This document shows, piece by piece, positions 18,255 to 26,735 of a stretch of 64,000 nucleotides of DNA. The stretch lies in contig OZ220477.1 of NCBI GenBank assembly GCA_965116015.1, forward strand, positions 1,674,001 through 1,738,000, written 5' to 3'. Position numbers and translations under genes: made by a program. The first letter of the stretch is position 1, and each line of letters begins with the position of its first letter. The notes below the pieces were generated by a model. It was not told the DNA's origin. It worked only from the letters and a program-made list of their open reading frames with translations, and did not search any database. This stretch comes from S5-327 sp965116015 (GTDB lineage Bacteria; Chloroflexota; Dehalococcoidia; Lucifugimonadales; Australimonadaceae).

Positions 18255-18748
18255 CTGCGTCCCTCGGCTGCTACTGGCACCCCGACCGCGAGACTGGCTT
18301 GCGCTGCGGCAGCTGCGGGCGCTCTATCTGCGTGGAGTGCATGCGCCAGCATCCTGTCGGCATACGCTGCAAGGAGTGCCTGACGACATCGCGGCTGCCT
18401 ACGCATCAGGCGTCGTCGAGCTATATCGCGCGCGGGGTTTTCGCCGCCATCGGAATCGGCCTTGCCGGCAATGTGGCGCTCGCATTCGTCACGCTGTTCA
18501 TTCCCGGCGCAGGGGTCTTCTTCCTGCCGCTGATGTTCGGGCTAGGCTACGCGATGGCGGAGGGCGTGAGCGCCGCAGTGAACCGCCGGCGCGGACGCCC
18601 GTACCAGTACATCGGCCTGCTCGCCGTTGGGGTGGCGACGGCTCCGGTGTGGCTCTACAGCGGCATTTCATTGGGCATCGGCGGCCTCATCGACCTGGCG
18701 GGCATCGCCTGCGCCGCGTTCGCCGCCTGGCGACGCCTCGAGGCGTAA
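18251..18748 (+). CDS. B-box-type zinc-finger membrane protein
   Basis: 165 residues. The first 45 residues hold a Cys/His zinc-binding module of B-box type: CYWHPDRETGLRCGSCGR, CVECMRQHPVGIRCKEC. Three to four hydrophobic helices follow (about residues 58-80, 84-100, 120-138, 140-158). The same N-terminal module precedes rhomboid proteases in some bacteria, but no rhomboid GxSG is present. The start overlaps plsY (ATGA). Function unknown. Confidence 0.7.
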   Translation: MTASLGCYWHPDRETGLRCGSCGRSICVECMRQHPVGIRCKECLTTSRLPTHQASSSYIARGVFAAIGIGLAGNVALAFVTLFIPGAGVFFLPLMFGLGYAMAEGVSAAVNRRRGRPYQYIGLLAVGVATAPVWLYSGISLGIGGLIDLAGIACAAFAAWRRLEA

Positions 18749-18786
18749 GAAGCAAAGGAGCAGTAGACTGCCTGTCGGCGCTCTCT

Positions 18787-18792
18787 TACAAT
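18787..18792 (+). promoter_or_regulatory. -10 box of tRNA-Gly
   Basis: TACAAT 10 bp upstream of the first base of the tRNA, the expected distance for a -10 element with a start a few bases before the mature 5' end. Confidence 0.5.
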
Positions 18793-18802
18793 ACGCAGCG
18801 GC

Positions 18803-18877
18803 GCGGGCGTAGCTCAGGGGTAGAGCATCTGCTTCCCAAGCAGAGGGTCGTGGGTTCGAATCCCATCGCCCGCTCCA
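18803..18877 (+). tRNA. tRNA-Gly (anticodon CCC), CCA encoded
   Basis: A full cloverleaf can be read. Acceptor arm GCGGGCG pairs with CGCCCGC, D arm GCTC/GAGC, anticodon stem TCTGC/GCAGA around loop TTCCCAA (anticodon CCC, reads GGG), T arm GTGGG/CCCAT with TTCGAAT loop, discriminator T and a genomically encoded CCA. One mismatch-like pair in the T stem (G-T). The gene ends 8 bp from the stop of the opposite-strand DUF6941-like gene. Confidence 0.97.
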
Positions 18878-18885
18878 ATGGAACC

Positions 18886-19362
18886 CTAGCCCGATTGCTT
18901 CCGCAGCTCGCGCTCGAGTTCCGGCGTGGGGCGCACGGAGTAGCGCACTCTTCGCATCTCCACCCCATCCAGAATCCCCACGACGGCGTTTCCGCCGAAT
19001 TTCGTGAGCGCTATGCCCATCGGGAGCGCAAGCTGAATGCGCTGCCTCTGGCCTGCTTTCGCGCCTGGCGGACGCCCTACTTCGAAATTGCACTCCGCCT
19101 TCGCTTGGGGATTTCCGTCTTCGTCCACAAGCTCCAGGACGAGCGTATGGGGTTCATTCGTGGCGAACCACGGCACACTGATGGACACGGCAAGGGCGAT
19201 CTGCCTCTGCTGCGGCAGGGGAGCCGCGACGCTGATGCTGTCGAACCCGCCGCCGAGAAGGTACAGCTTTCCTCCGCTCACCTCTGCAGCATCAGCGAGG
19301 ATCAGCCATTCAATCTCCATTTGCTCCATCTGTTCCATTGGTTCCGGCGTGTCGACTCCCAT
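18886..19362 (-). CDS. DUF6941-like protein
   Basis: 158 residues. The start region MEIEWLILADAAEVSGGKLYLLGGGFDSI followed by alternating beta strands (IALAVSISVPW, HTLVLELVDEDGNP, QLALPMGI, FGGNAVVGILDG) matches, from memory, the DUF6941 family of soluble beta-sandwich proteins whose function is unknown. The first 15 residues (PEPMEQMEQME) look like a short extension. ATG 19362 has an AAGGGA site. Single gene; the 180 bp between it and the divergent cupin gene contain only promoter-like sequence. Confidence 0.65.
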   Translation of the reverse strand: MGVDTPEPMEQMEQMEIEWLILADAAEVSGGKLYLLGGGFDSISVAAPLPQQRQIALAVSISVPWFATNEPHTLVLELVDEDGNPQAKAECNFEVGRPPGAKAGQRQRIQLALPMGIALTKFGGNAVVGILDGVEMRRVRYSVRPTPELERELRKQSG

Positions 19363-19491
19363 AGTCCCTTTCCCTGCGCATGCGCGCTGGCTCTCTACAC
19401 GGTACTACAGAGCGGAGCGCTTTGTTCCGCGCCGCGGCGTCCCTGGCTCTTCATCGCTCAGGGCTGCGCGAGCGCCGGGCAGCTGTTGCGG

Positions 19492-19497
19492 TAGACT
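19492..19497 (+). promoter_or_regulatory. Possible -10 box of the cupin gene
   Basis: TAGACT about 48 bp before the cupin ATG, in the divergent gap 19363-19544. No -35 hexamer is convincing. Confidence 0.3.
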
Positions 19498-19544
19498 GCG
19501 CGGACAGTCGTCATTCACGCGAAAGATCCGCCAGGAGACTAGCC

Positions 19545-20672
19545 ATGACCACGCACAACCCCGAAGCCCGGCCCGAGCAGGAGCGCATCGTCAAGGTCGA
19601 CGCCTACCGCGCATTCCAGGCAAGGGAGGGCGTCCCTGTCGTAACCGGCTTCGCGGTCGACGACCTCCGCGCTCTCGAGCTTGGCGATTGGGCGCGTCTT
19701 AACTGTCGCGGCGCCTACATCAACCTCGACGGGGCGGGAGACACCAACGACGCCTATGTCGCCGAGATGCCCCCGGGGGGCAAGATGGCTCCTGAGCGCC
19801 ATATCTTCGAGAAGAACATCTACGTCCTCGCCGGGCGCGGGGCGACTCTGGTCGGAGACGACCCCAACAGCCGCGGCAGCTTCGAGTGGAAGAAGGGGAG
19901 CATCTTCTCGATTCCCGTGAACGTCTGGCACCAGCACCTCAACGGCAGCGGCTCGGAGCCTGCGCGATTCGTCGCCGTCACCACTGCCCCTATCACGATG
20001 AACCTCTTCCACAACGAGGGCTTCATCTTCAACAACCCTTATGTGTTCGAGGACCGCATAGGCAATCCCAAGAGCTTTCAGGGCGAGGGCAGGATGTGGA
20101 CGGCCACTACCGGCCGCACGAATGCGTGGGAGACTAACTTCGTCCCCGATGTCGAAACTTTCACCACCTTCAGCTGGAAGGAGCGCGGGGCTGGCGGATC
20201 GCACATCAAGTTTGAGCTCGCCGACCAGACGCAAACCGCCCACATCTCCGAGTTCCCTGTCGGCTCCTACAAGAAGGCTCATCGCCACGGTCCGGGAGCG
20301 CATGTCATCATCCTCAAGGGCGAGGGCTACTCGCTGCTCTGGCCGTCCCATGGCAGCCCGCAGAGCGGAATGGAGCGCGTCGACTGGAAGCCCGGCTCGA
20401 TGGTCGTGCCTCCGAACGGCTGGTTCCATCAGCACTTCAACAGCGGAGCCGCTCCCGCCCGCTACCTTGCTTTCCGGTGGGGCAGCCAGAAGCACTACTT
20501 CTCGCTCGGCGTCGCGATGGAGGGCGAGACCGACGTCGACGTCACCCTCGGCGGCGGGCAGATAGAGTACGAGAACGAAGACCCCCTCATCCACGACATC
20601 TTCCTCGAAGCCCTTGCCCGCTCCGGCGCCGAGTCCCGGATGGCCGAGTTCATCCCGCGTCTGCGGGCGTAG
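19545..20672 (+). CDS. Double-cupin protein
   Basis: 375 residues with two cupin barrels. The first barrel is about residues 55-170 (GGKMAPERHIFEKNIYVLAGRG, and IPVNVWHQHLNGS), the second about 225-340 (FPVGSYKKAHRHGPGAHVIILKGEGYSLLW, and VPPNGWFHQHFNSG). Histidines expected for a metal site are present in both, most clearly HRHGPGAH in the second. Related bicupins include gentisate 1,2-dioxygenase-like enzymes and proteins of unknown role. The gentisate ring-cleavage role cannot be assigned. ATG 19545 has a CCAGGAGAC site. Single gene. Confidence 0.75.
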   Translation: MTTHNPEARPEQERIVKVDAYRAFQAREGVPVVTGFAVDDLRALELGDWARLNCRGAYINLDGAGDTNDAYVAEMPPGGKMAPERHIFEKNIYVLAGRGATLVGDDPNSRGSFEWKKGSIFSIPVNVWHQHLNGSGSEPARFVAVTTAPITMNLFHNEGFIFNNPYVFEDRIGNPKSFQGEGRMWTATTGRTNAWETNFVPDVETFTTFSWKERGAGGSHIKFELADQTQTAHISEFPVGSYKKAHRHGPGAHVIILKGEGYSLLWPSHGSPQSGMERVDWKPGSMVVPPNGWFHQHFNSGAAPARYLAFRWGSQKHYFSLGVAMEGETDVDVTLGGGQIEYENEDPLIHDIFLEALARSGAESRMAEFIPRLRA

Positions 20673-20727
20673 TTAGCTCCGCCTCGTTCGCGGCGCGCCA
20701 AGGGGGGCTGATTGCGGGACAAGCGAG

Positions 20728-20827
20728 TGGACAATGTCCAGGGCTTTGTCCTGTTGCGTTTTCCTTTGGAATAGTCTGTTATCTGTTAGCATAGCAACTC
20801 CCCGGATGGACATTGTCCAGGACAATG
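20728..20827. promoter_or_regulatory. Operator-like cluster of GGACAA/TTGTCC half-sites at the fic start
   Basis: TGGACAATGTCCA (20728-20740) and TGGACATTGTCCA (20807-20819) are near-identical 13-bp palindromes 79 bp apart. The second overlaps CATTGTCC-A-GGACAATG (20811-20827), a perfect 8-bp inverted repeat. A further TTGTCC lies at 20746-20751. Between the palindromes the sequence is locally AT-rich and includes a TAGCAT -10 candidate (20787-20792). The arrangement fits DNA looping or cooperative repression at the fic promoter. Confidence 0.7.
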
Positions 20828-21984
20828 TTCTTTCGTGGTCAGAGCGTATGCCTGCCTGGAATGTCCACTTCAACCTGCGCGTGAACGAGTCCGCCGTTGC
20901 GCTACCCAAGCTCATCGCGTCGATCCACGCCAACGCGCGCACTGTCAGCGGCATCCCCCTCCCGCCCCACGCGCAAGACCGGCTTCACCGGCTCAACATC
21001 ATGCGCGCCGTCCGGGGAACGACAGGGCTCGAGGGGGTGGATATGACCGAGGCGGAGGTGGAGCAGGCGATCTCGGCTTCGGAAGAGGAGCCGCCTCCGC
21101 TCGGCCACAGCGAACGGGAAGTGCGAGAGGTTCAGAACGCCCACCGGTTGATGCGGCACGTTGCAGACTGCCTGCGGCACGATCCAAGTCAGCCCCTTAC
21201 CGAATACCTGGTTCGGGAGTTTCACTCCATCCTGACAGAGGGCATCCCGTATCCGAACAACACGCCTGGCCGATACCGTTCGGCGAACGTGAGCGCCGGC
21301 GACTACCACGCGCCGGACCACGCGGATGTCCCCAGGCTTATGGAGGGCTTCATCGATTGGCTCAATCAGGGGAATGGCCGCGCCTTCGACCCTGTCGTTC
21401 AGGCGATTGCCGCTCACTTCCTCCTCGTCAGCATCCATCCGTTCGGCGACGGCAATGGCCGCGCCTCGCGCGGCGTCGAGAGCTTTCTCCTGTACAAGGC
21501 AGGAGTGAATGTGCGAGGCTTCTACTCGCTCGCGAACTACTTCTACGAGCATCGCCACAAGTACGTGGAGATGCTCACACACGTCCGTTTTCGCTCCGAC
21601 CCCGACCTCACGCCCTTCGTGCGGTTCGCGCTGAGCGGACTGGCCGAGGAGCTAGAACGCGTTCGCGTCGAGGTGATTGCCCAAGTGCGCATCATCGCGT
21701 TCAAGGACTTTGCGAGGGAGCAGATTGCGATGACAGGCTCGCTGGGCCGACCGACGGGCGACCGGCAGTTGACGTTTATGCTGGAGCTGGCTGATGAGGA
21801 ATCCGTCCCTGCACAAGAACTGAGGAGCGGGGCGCACCGGATCGCTCGCCATTACAGGGGGCTGGGAGCCAAGACGCTCACGCGAGACCTCAATGCCCTG
21901 CGTGAGCTAGATCTCATCACGATTGAGGACAAACTAGTGAGGCCCAATCTCGGGATTATGGATCAGTTCACGGCGGGAGCATGA
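20806..21984 (+). CDS. Fic-domain AMPylase-type protein with C-terminal winged helix
   Basis: Fic proteins transfer AMP or other phosphate-containing groups onto target proteins. 392 residues from ATG 20806 (an alternative is ATG 20848). N-terminal helix carries the inhibitory-type motif TTGLEG near residue 67, fitting (S/T)xxxE(G/N). The Fic core has HPFGDGNGRASR near residue 217. The C-terminal 90 residues include a winged-helix-like segment LGAKTLTRDLNALRELDLI, so the protein could bind DNA. It overlaps era by ATGA. The palindromes at its start make autoregulation likely (inference). Confidence 0.85.
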   Translation: MDIVQDNVLSWSERMPAWNVHFNLRVNESAVALPKLIASIHANARTVSGIPLPPHAQDRLHRLNIMRAVRGTTGLEGVDMTEAEVEQAISASEEEPPPLGHSEREVREVQNAHRLMRHVADCLRHDPSQPLTEYLVREFHSILTEGIPYPNNTPGRYRSANVSAGDYHAPDHADVPRLMEGFIDWLNQGNGRAFDPVVQAIAAHFLLVSIHPFGDGNGRASRGVESFLLYKAGVNVRGFYSLANYFYEHRHKYVEMLTHVRFRSDPDLTPFVRFALSGLAEELERVRVEVIAQVRIIAFKDFAREQIAMTGSLGRPTGDRQLTFMLELADEESVPAQELRSGAHRIARHYRGLGAKTLTRDLNALRELDLITIEDKLVRPNLGIMDQFTAGA

Positions 21985-22868
21985 GCGCGCCATTCCGTAG
22001 CGGGCTCGTCGCCATCGTAGGGAGGGCGAACGTCGGCAAGTCCACCTTGCTCAACGCGCTTGTCGGGCAGAAAGTGTCCATCGTCAGCGCCAAACCGCAC
22101 ACGACCCGGCACAAGCTTCTCGGCGTCCTCGCTGGCGACGGAATTCAGGCCGGACTGCTGGATACGCCGGGGTTCCTCCGCAGGGGGCGCGACCAGCTCG
22201 ACGCCGTGATGGCGCGGCAGCTGTCGTCGGCAATCAGCGATGCGAACGTTGTCGTCCTCGTCGCCGAGCCGCGCAATCCTGGAGACGTAGAGCAGGAACT
22301 GATGAGCCAGATTGCTGCGTCTGGCGCGCCATCCGTGCTTGCGCTGAACAAGATCGACTCGGTCGCCAAGCGCAAGCTGCTTCCTGTTATCGCCCGCTAC
22401 GCCGACGTTCACGATTTCGCGGCTGTCGTGCCTGTGAGCGGTCTGGCGCTCGACGGGCTGAGCCTGCTCGTTGCAGCGATCCGCGACGCGCTTCCGGAGC
22501 GGGAGCCGCTTTTCCCCGACGAGATGCTCACCGATCGATCAGTTCGTTTCCTCGCCGGCGAGATTGTGCGCGAGAAGGTGTTCGAACTCTACGCGCACGA
22601 GGCGCCCTATGACACCGTCGTCGAGGTCGAGGAGTTCGAGGAGCGCGAAGGGGATGCGCCGGATTTCGTTCGCGCTGTCCTCTACGTCGACAAGCCGTCT
22701 CAGAAGCGGCTTCTCATCGGGAAGGGCGGCGCCGCGCTAAAGGAGGTTGGCGTGCTTGCGCGTCCCGAAATCGAGGCGCTGGCGGGAAGCCCCGTCTACC
22801 TGGAGCTGTGGGTGAAGGTGAACCCCAAGTGGCGCCGCAAGGCCGGCTTCATCCAGCGCACTCTCTGA
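21981..22868 (+). CDS. era: GTPase Era
   Basis: Era is a Ras-like GTPase that binds the 3' end of 16S rRNA and helps mature the 30S subunit. 295 residues: G1 GRANVGKSTLLNALVG, G3 LLDTPGF, G4 LNKID, G5-like VPVSGL, then a type II KH domain with LLIGKGGAALKEVG and the end LWVKVNPKWRRK. The ATG overlaps the fic stop. Coupling of era to a Fic gene is unusual; era more often follows ybeY or dgk. Confidence 0.94.
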   Translation: MSAPFRSGLVAIVGRANVGKSTLLNALVGQKVSIVSAKPHTTRHKLLGVLAGDGIQAGLLDTPGFLRRGRDQLDAVMARQLSSAISDANVVVLVAEPRNPGDVEQELMSQIAASGAPSVLALNKIDSVAKRKLLPVIARYADVHDFAAVVPVSGLALDGLSLLVAAIRDALPEREPLFPDEMLTDRSVRFLAGEIVREKVFELYAHEAPYDTVVEVEEFEEREGDAPDFVRAVLYVDKPSQKRLLIGKGGAALKEVGVLARPEIEALAGSPVYLELWVKVNPKWRRKAGFIQRTL

Positions 22869-22977
22869 CTCCCGCCTCGGGCGCGCTTGCCGGCGCGCGA
22901 ACGGCGCTCCGCCGCGACGACGGCCCCGGGTTCTTCCAGCGGGCGTTCCGGAGGCGAGCAGTCGCGTGCGGTCAAGC

Positions 22978-22983
22978 TAGAAT
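22978..22983 (+). promoter_or_regulatory. -10 box directly before a start codon (leaderless)
   Basis: TAGAAT ends 6 nt before ATG 22990, with no ribosome binding site between. Confidence 0.5.
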
Positions 22984-22989
22984 CCCGCT

Positions 22990-23448
22990 ATGTCTCTTAT
23001 CGCGTTCACCCTCGTTATGCTGGTCGTTGCGACGGCTGTTGCTGCGCCCTGGGCATGGATGCGAGGCGATCGCAGCCGAGAGGCTGACGCGCTCGCCATC
23101 GGCGCTTCCTTGCTCGGCGGAGGTTCCGGGGCTGTCGTGTTCGGTATCATCGCTTACTTCCACGCAACGCAGGGGGTCGAGGGAGCTCTCCTCTACGGGG
23201 GGCTGTCGCTGCTGGCGGCGCTGGCGGCGCCGATAGGCCTGCACGCAGCGCTCCGGAGCCGATCGAGAGCGCTGAGGGGAGCGTTGCTCGTCGCCGCGGC
23301 TGCTTTCACGCTTGGCGGCTCGCTGATGGTCGCCGTGTTTCCGGTTGGCGGAGCGCTGGCGTTCGTGGCGTCGTTGTGCTACCTCGGGGCGCTGTGCAAC
23401 CCGCGCAGCATCCTCGGCAAGCTCGACCCACGGCTCCCGCCCACGTGA
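22990..23448 (+). CDS. Four-helix membrane protein, unknown
   Basis: 152 residues with four strongly hydrophobic segments (about residues 3-24, 38-60, 67-88, 98-130). The N-terminal SLIAFTLVMLVVATAVAAPW could be a signal anchor. No catalytic motif is visible. It has its own leaderless-type promoter and lies between era and ribD, 75 bp before ribD. I do not recognise the family. Confidence 0.6.
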   Translation: MSLIAFTLVMLVVATAVAAPWAWMRGDRSREADALAIGASLLGGGSGAVVFGIIAYFHATQGVEGALLYGGLSLLAALAAPIGLHAALRSRSRALRGALLVAAAAFTLGGSLMVAVFPVGGALAFVASLCYLGALCNPRSILGKLDPRLPPT

Positions 23449-23497
23449 GGTCTCTGGCCGTCGGCTCTCGCGTACGAGGAGGCAGGCGCAGGCGGGC

Positions 23498-23503
23498 TAT
23501 ACT
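23498..23503 (+). promoter_or_regulatory. -10 box of the riboflavin operon
   Basis: TATACT, about 20 nt before the ribD GTG, with a GAGGAG ribosome binding site (23512-23517) between them. The leader is too short to hold an FMN riboswitch. Confidence 0.5.
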
Positions 23504-23523
23504 CTCCACGCGAGGAGCGTCGG

Positions 23524-24693
23524 GTGACGACAGACCGCAGCCAAATGCGACATATGCGGCGGGCGATCGAGCTCGCGCGCTCGGCGGCGGGGACGACGAG
23601 CCCGAACCCGCCCGTGGGCGCTGTGCTCGTGAAAGACGGGCGCGTCGTCGGCGAGGGACATACGCTCCCGCCAGGACAGGGACATGCCGAGTTCGTCGCG
23701 CTCAGCATGGCCGGCGACGAGGCGCGCGGCGCCGATCTGTACGTTACGCTCGAGCCGTGCGCGCACCACGGACGGACGCCTCCGTGCGCCGACGCCCTCA
23801 TTGCGGCGGGCGTGGCGTCGGCGCGCATAGCGGTGATGGACCCTGCGCCGCACACCGCCGGCAGAGGCGTCCAGAAGCTGCGGGATGCGGGAATAGCAGT
23901 AACGGTGGATGACGGCCCGCTCGAGGCGCGACGGCTCATCGAGGCGTTCGCCAAGCACATCTCCACCGGGCTGCCGCTGGTGGTCGTCAAGTTCGCTATG
24001 AGCCTCGACGGCAAGATTGCGACGCGCAGAGGCGATTCGCGCTGGATCTCGAACGAGGCGTCGCGGCGCGAGGCGCACAGGCTCCGGTCGGAGGCCGACG
24101 CTGTGGTAGTCGGCATCGGCACGGCGCTCGCCGACAATCCGCTCCTCACCGCGCGGAACATCTCTCCCTCAGCGTCTTCTGCTCAGTCTTCTCAGCCGCC
24201 TTCCTCTCCCTCCGACTATGCTCCGGCGCAGGCGCGCGCGGGGAACCGTCAGCCGCTGCGCGTGGTCGTCGACAGCGCGGGACGCCTCCCGCCAGATTCG
24301 GCGATGCTGTCAGCGCCCGGAAAGACTCTCGTGGCCGTGGCGGGACCTGAGGGGGCAAGCGCAGCGCGCGCGACCGGGGCAGACGTGTTCGAAGCCGGCG
24401 CCGACTCCGATGGGAGAGTCGATCTCCAGCAGTTGCTCGCAGAGCTGGGAGCCCGCGGCGTTGCCTCGGCGCTCGTTGAAGGAGGATCCACGTTGCACGG
24501 CGCACTGTTCGACGCTGGACTCGTCGATAAGGTTGTCGCGTTCGTCGCGCCGCTCATCATCGGAGGCGCGGGCGCGCCGGGGCCTGTCGCCGGACAGGGG
24601 GCGGAGTTCCTTGCGAACGCGCTCCGCCTCGATAGCGTCGAACACACGGAGCTGGATGGCGATCTTATGCTTACAGGGCGCCCTGTCCGGTGA
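23524..24693 (+). CDS. ribD: Bifunctional diaminohydroxyphosphoribosylaminopyrimidine deaminase/reductase
   Basis: RibD carries out the deamination and reduction steps of riboflavin synthesis. 389 residues: the N-terminal deaminase has HAEFVAL and PCAHHGRTPPCADALIAAG (zinc ligands); the C-terminal NADPH reductase has KFAMSLDGKIATRRGDSRWIS and ALVEGGSTLHGAL. About 30 residues near position 220 (SPSASSAQSSQPPSSPS) form a Ser/Pro-rich insertion not needed for the fold. The start is GTG with GAGGAG upstream. First gene of ribD-ribE-ribBA. Confidence 0.94.
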   Translation: MTTDRSQMRHMRRAIELARSAAGTTSPNPPVGAVLVKDGRVVGEGHTLPPGQGHAEFVALSMAGDEARGADLYVTLEPCAHHGRTPPCADALIAAGVASARIAVMDPAPHTAGRGVQKLRDAGIAVTVDDGPLEARRLIEAFAKHISTGLPLVVVKFAMSLDGKIATRRGDSRWISNEASRREAHRLRSEADAVVVGIGTALADNPLLTARNISPSASSAQSSQPPSSPSDYAPAQARAGNRQPLRVVVDSAGRLPPDSAMLSAPGKTLVAVAGPEGASAARATGADVFEAGADSDGRVDLQQLLAELGARGVASALVEGGSTLHGALFDAGLVDKVVAFVAPLIIGGAGAPGPVAGQGAEFLANALRLDSVEHTELDGDLMLTGRPVR

Positions 24694-24796
24694 CGGCACG
24701 TCCTCCGCCAGCAGATCCGCCCGCGCTGGAGCTGAGGATGCGTCATTCCGGCGACAGCGCTCTTCTCCGCGCCCAGCGGAGAGCCGGAGAAGGATT

Positions 24797-25384
24797 ATGT
24801 TCACGGGCATCGTGGAAGAGGTCGGCGAGGTGATCGAGACGCTGCCGAACAGGCTCAGCATCTCCGGAGGCGGGGTGATGGACGCCCTCGCCGTAAGCGA
24901 CTCTATCGCCGTCAACGGCGTATGCCTCACCGTTGCGCGGCGCGACGGCCTCGCGTTCGCCGTCGATGTTGTCGAAGAGACGCTCTCGCGGACGAATCTC
25001 GGGGCGCTCCGCCCCGGCGACGCGGTGAATCTGGAGCGCGCGCTGACGCCGCAATCGCGTATGGGAGGCCATATCGTGCAGGGCCACGTGGACGGCGCCG
25101 CCGAGGTTGTGGAGGTCGGCGGCTCTCCGGAGAGCCGCATCTTTCGCGCGCGGCTGCCCGAGCATCTTGCGCGTTACGTCGTCGAGAAGGGATTCATCGC
25201 CGTGGACGGCGCAAGCCTCACTGTGTCGGAGGTCGCCGGGGCGGAATTCGCCATCGCCGTGATACCGTATACGTGGGAGCACACCGTGCTGCGGGCAAGG
25301 ACGCCAGGCGACCGGGTGAACATCGAGGTGGACGTTCTGGCGAAGTACGTCGAGCGTCTCGTTTCGGGCAGGCGGGAGGAATAG
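24797..25384 (+). CDS. ribE: Riboflavin synthase, alpha subunit
   Basis: Dismutates two 6,7-dimethyl-8-ribityllumazine molecules to riboflavin and its pyrimidine precursor. 195 residues with the two internally repeated lumazine-binding barrels: MFTGIVEEVGEV and VNGVCLTV in the first, MGGHIVQGHVDG and VDGASLTV in the second, then IPYTWEHTVL. ATG 24797 has a GAGAAGGA site. It is separated from ribD by 103 bp with no gene and from ribBA by 1 bp. Confidence 0.94.
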   Translation: MFTGIVEEVGEVIETLPNRLSISGGGVMDALAVSDSIAVNGVCLTVARRDGLAFAVDVVEETLSRTNLGALRPGDAVNLERALTPQSRMGGHIVQGHVDGAAEVVEVGGSPESRIFRARLPEHLARYVVEKGFIAVDGASLTVSEVAGAEFAIAVIPYTWEHTVLRARTPGDRVNIEVDVLAKYVERLVSGRREE

Positions 25385-25385
25385 C

Positions 25386-26591
25386 GTGCCGCGGATCAGC
25401 GTCAACCAGGCCATAGAGGACATCCGCTCCGGCAAGATTGTCATTGTCGTCGACGACGAGAGCCGGGAGAACGAGGGGGACTTCGTGATGGCGGCGCAGT
25501 GGACGACGCCTGAGGCGATCAACCTTATGGCGTCCCGAGGGCGCGGGCTGATCTGCGTGCCGATGACCGGCGAAAGGCTCCGCCAGCTGAACCTCGATAT
25601 GATGGTCGAGCACAACACGTCGAAGCACACGACAGCGTTCACCGTGTCGGTCGACATCGACAATGGAAGCACGGGGATATCGGCATTCGACCGCGCAGCG
25701 ACGGTAAAGGCGCTCGTAGACCCTGCGACGAAACCGGAGGATTTGGCGAGGCCCGGGCATATGTTCCCGCTTCGGGCACAGGAAGGCGGCGTGCTCGTCC
25801 GCGCAGGGCAGACCGAGGCGAGCGTCGATCTCGCGCGTCTTGCGGGGCTGACGCCCGCAGGCGTTGTGTGCGAAATCATGAACGAGGATGGGACGATGGC
25901 GCGGATGCCCCAGCTCGAGTCGCTCTCGCTCGATCTGGAGATCGGCATCGTGACGGTGGCCGACATCATCGCGTACCGCCTGGAGCATGAGCGACTCGTC
26001 GAGCGCGTGGCCGAGGCGCGGCTTCCCACAATGTACGGCGCGGCGAAGGCGTTCGCGTACCGGTCGGCTGTTGATCCGGCCGAGCACGTGGCTCTGGTGT
26101 TCGGGAATATCCGGACCAAACAGCCGACGCTGGTTCGGGTGCACAGCGAATGCCTGACCGGCGACGTGTTCGGCAGTCTGCGGTGCGACTGCGGCGTGCA
26201 ACGGGATATAGCGATTAAGGCGATCGCGGAGGCGGGCCGCGGGGTGTTTCTGTATATGCGCCAAGAGGGGCGCGGAATCGGCCTGCATAACAAGATCAAG
26301 GCGTACGCGCTGCAGGACGGCGGCGCCGACACTGTGGAGGCGAACCAGCGGCTGGGGTTCCCGCCAGACTTGCGGCACTACGGCGTCGGCGCGCAGATTC
26401 TGGTCGATCTGGGCGTGCGGGATATGCGCCTGATGACCAATAACCCCAAGAAAATCGTTGGGCTCGAGAGTTACGGCCTCAACATCGTCGAGCGCGTGCC
26501 TATCGTTGTGCAGAGCAACCCCGAGAACGAGCGGTACCTGCAGACCAAGCAAGACAAGCTCGGCCATCTGCTCGCCGCGCCCGAGGGATAG
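25386..26591 (+). CDS. ribBA: Bifunctional DHBP synthase / GTP cyclohydrolase II
   Basis: Supplies both riboflavin precursors: the N-terminal half makes 3,4-dihydroxy-2-butanone 4-phosphate (DDESRENEGDFVMAA, and the substrate loop MVEHNTSKHTTAFT), and the C-terminal half opens GTP (VRVHSECLTGDVFGSLRCDC zinc ligands, RQEGRGIGLHNK, and NNPKKIVGLESYGL). 401 residues, the usual fused length; both active sites look intact. GTG start directly after ribE. Confidence 0.95.
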   Translation: MPRISVNQAIEDIRSGKIVIVVDDESRENEGDFVMAAQWTTPEAINLMASRGRGLICVPMTGERLRQLNLDMMVEHNTSKHTTAFTVSVDIDNGSTGISAFDRAATVKALVDPATKPEDLARPGHMFPLRAQEGGVLVRAGQTEASVDLARLAGLTPAGVVCEIMNEDGTMARMPQLESLSLDLEIGIVTVADIIAYRLEHERLVERVAEARLPTMYGAAKAFAYRSAVDPAEHVALVFGNIRTKQPTLVRVHSECLTGDVFGSLRCDCGVQRDIAIKAIAEAGRGVFLYMRQEGRGIGLHNKIKAYALQDGGADTVEANQRLGFPPDLRHYGVGAQILVDLGVRDMRLMTNNPKKIVGLESYGLNIVERVPIVVQSNPENERYLQTKQDKLGHLLAAPEG

Positions 26592-26723
26592 GAGCAGGCC
26601 TCGCCGCCGCTAGGGCGCCCTGCCCTGCACGTTGGGGAATCCCAGCGCCGTCGTTGGGCGCGGTTCATCGGGAGTAGCCGCCCTGCCTCGCGCCCGGCAA
26701 CCCCGCCGGCAGCGCGGTTCAAC

Positions 26724-26729
26724 TACAAT
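26724..26729 (+). promoter_or_regulatory. -10 box directly before ribH (leaderless)
   Basis: TACAAT ends 6 nt before the ribH ATG and no ribosome binding site is present. ribH therefore has its own promoter although it follows ribBA; the 144-bp gap otherwise shows nothing recognisable. Confidence 0.5.
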
Positions 26730-26735
26730 AGCGGC

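Noticed and set aside
23449..23523. FMN riboswitch before ribD
   Set aside because: Only 75 bp of gap and about 20 nt of predicted leader; no room for the conserved RFN fold.
24743..26332. Long minus-strand open frame across ribE-ribBA (about 529 codons), and similar frames opposite leuS and the cupin gene
   Set aside because: Arg/Pro/His-rich shadows of well-supported genes, expected in GC-rich DNA.
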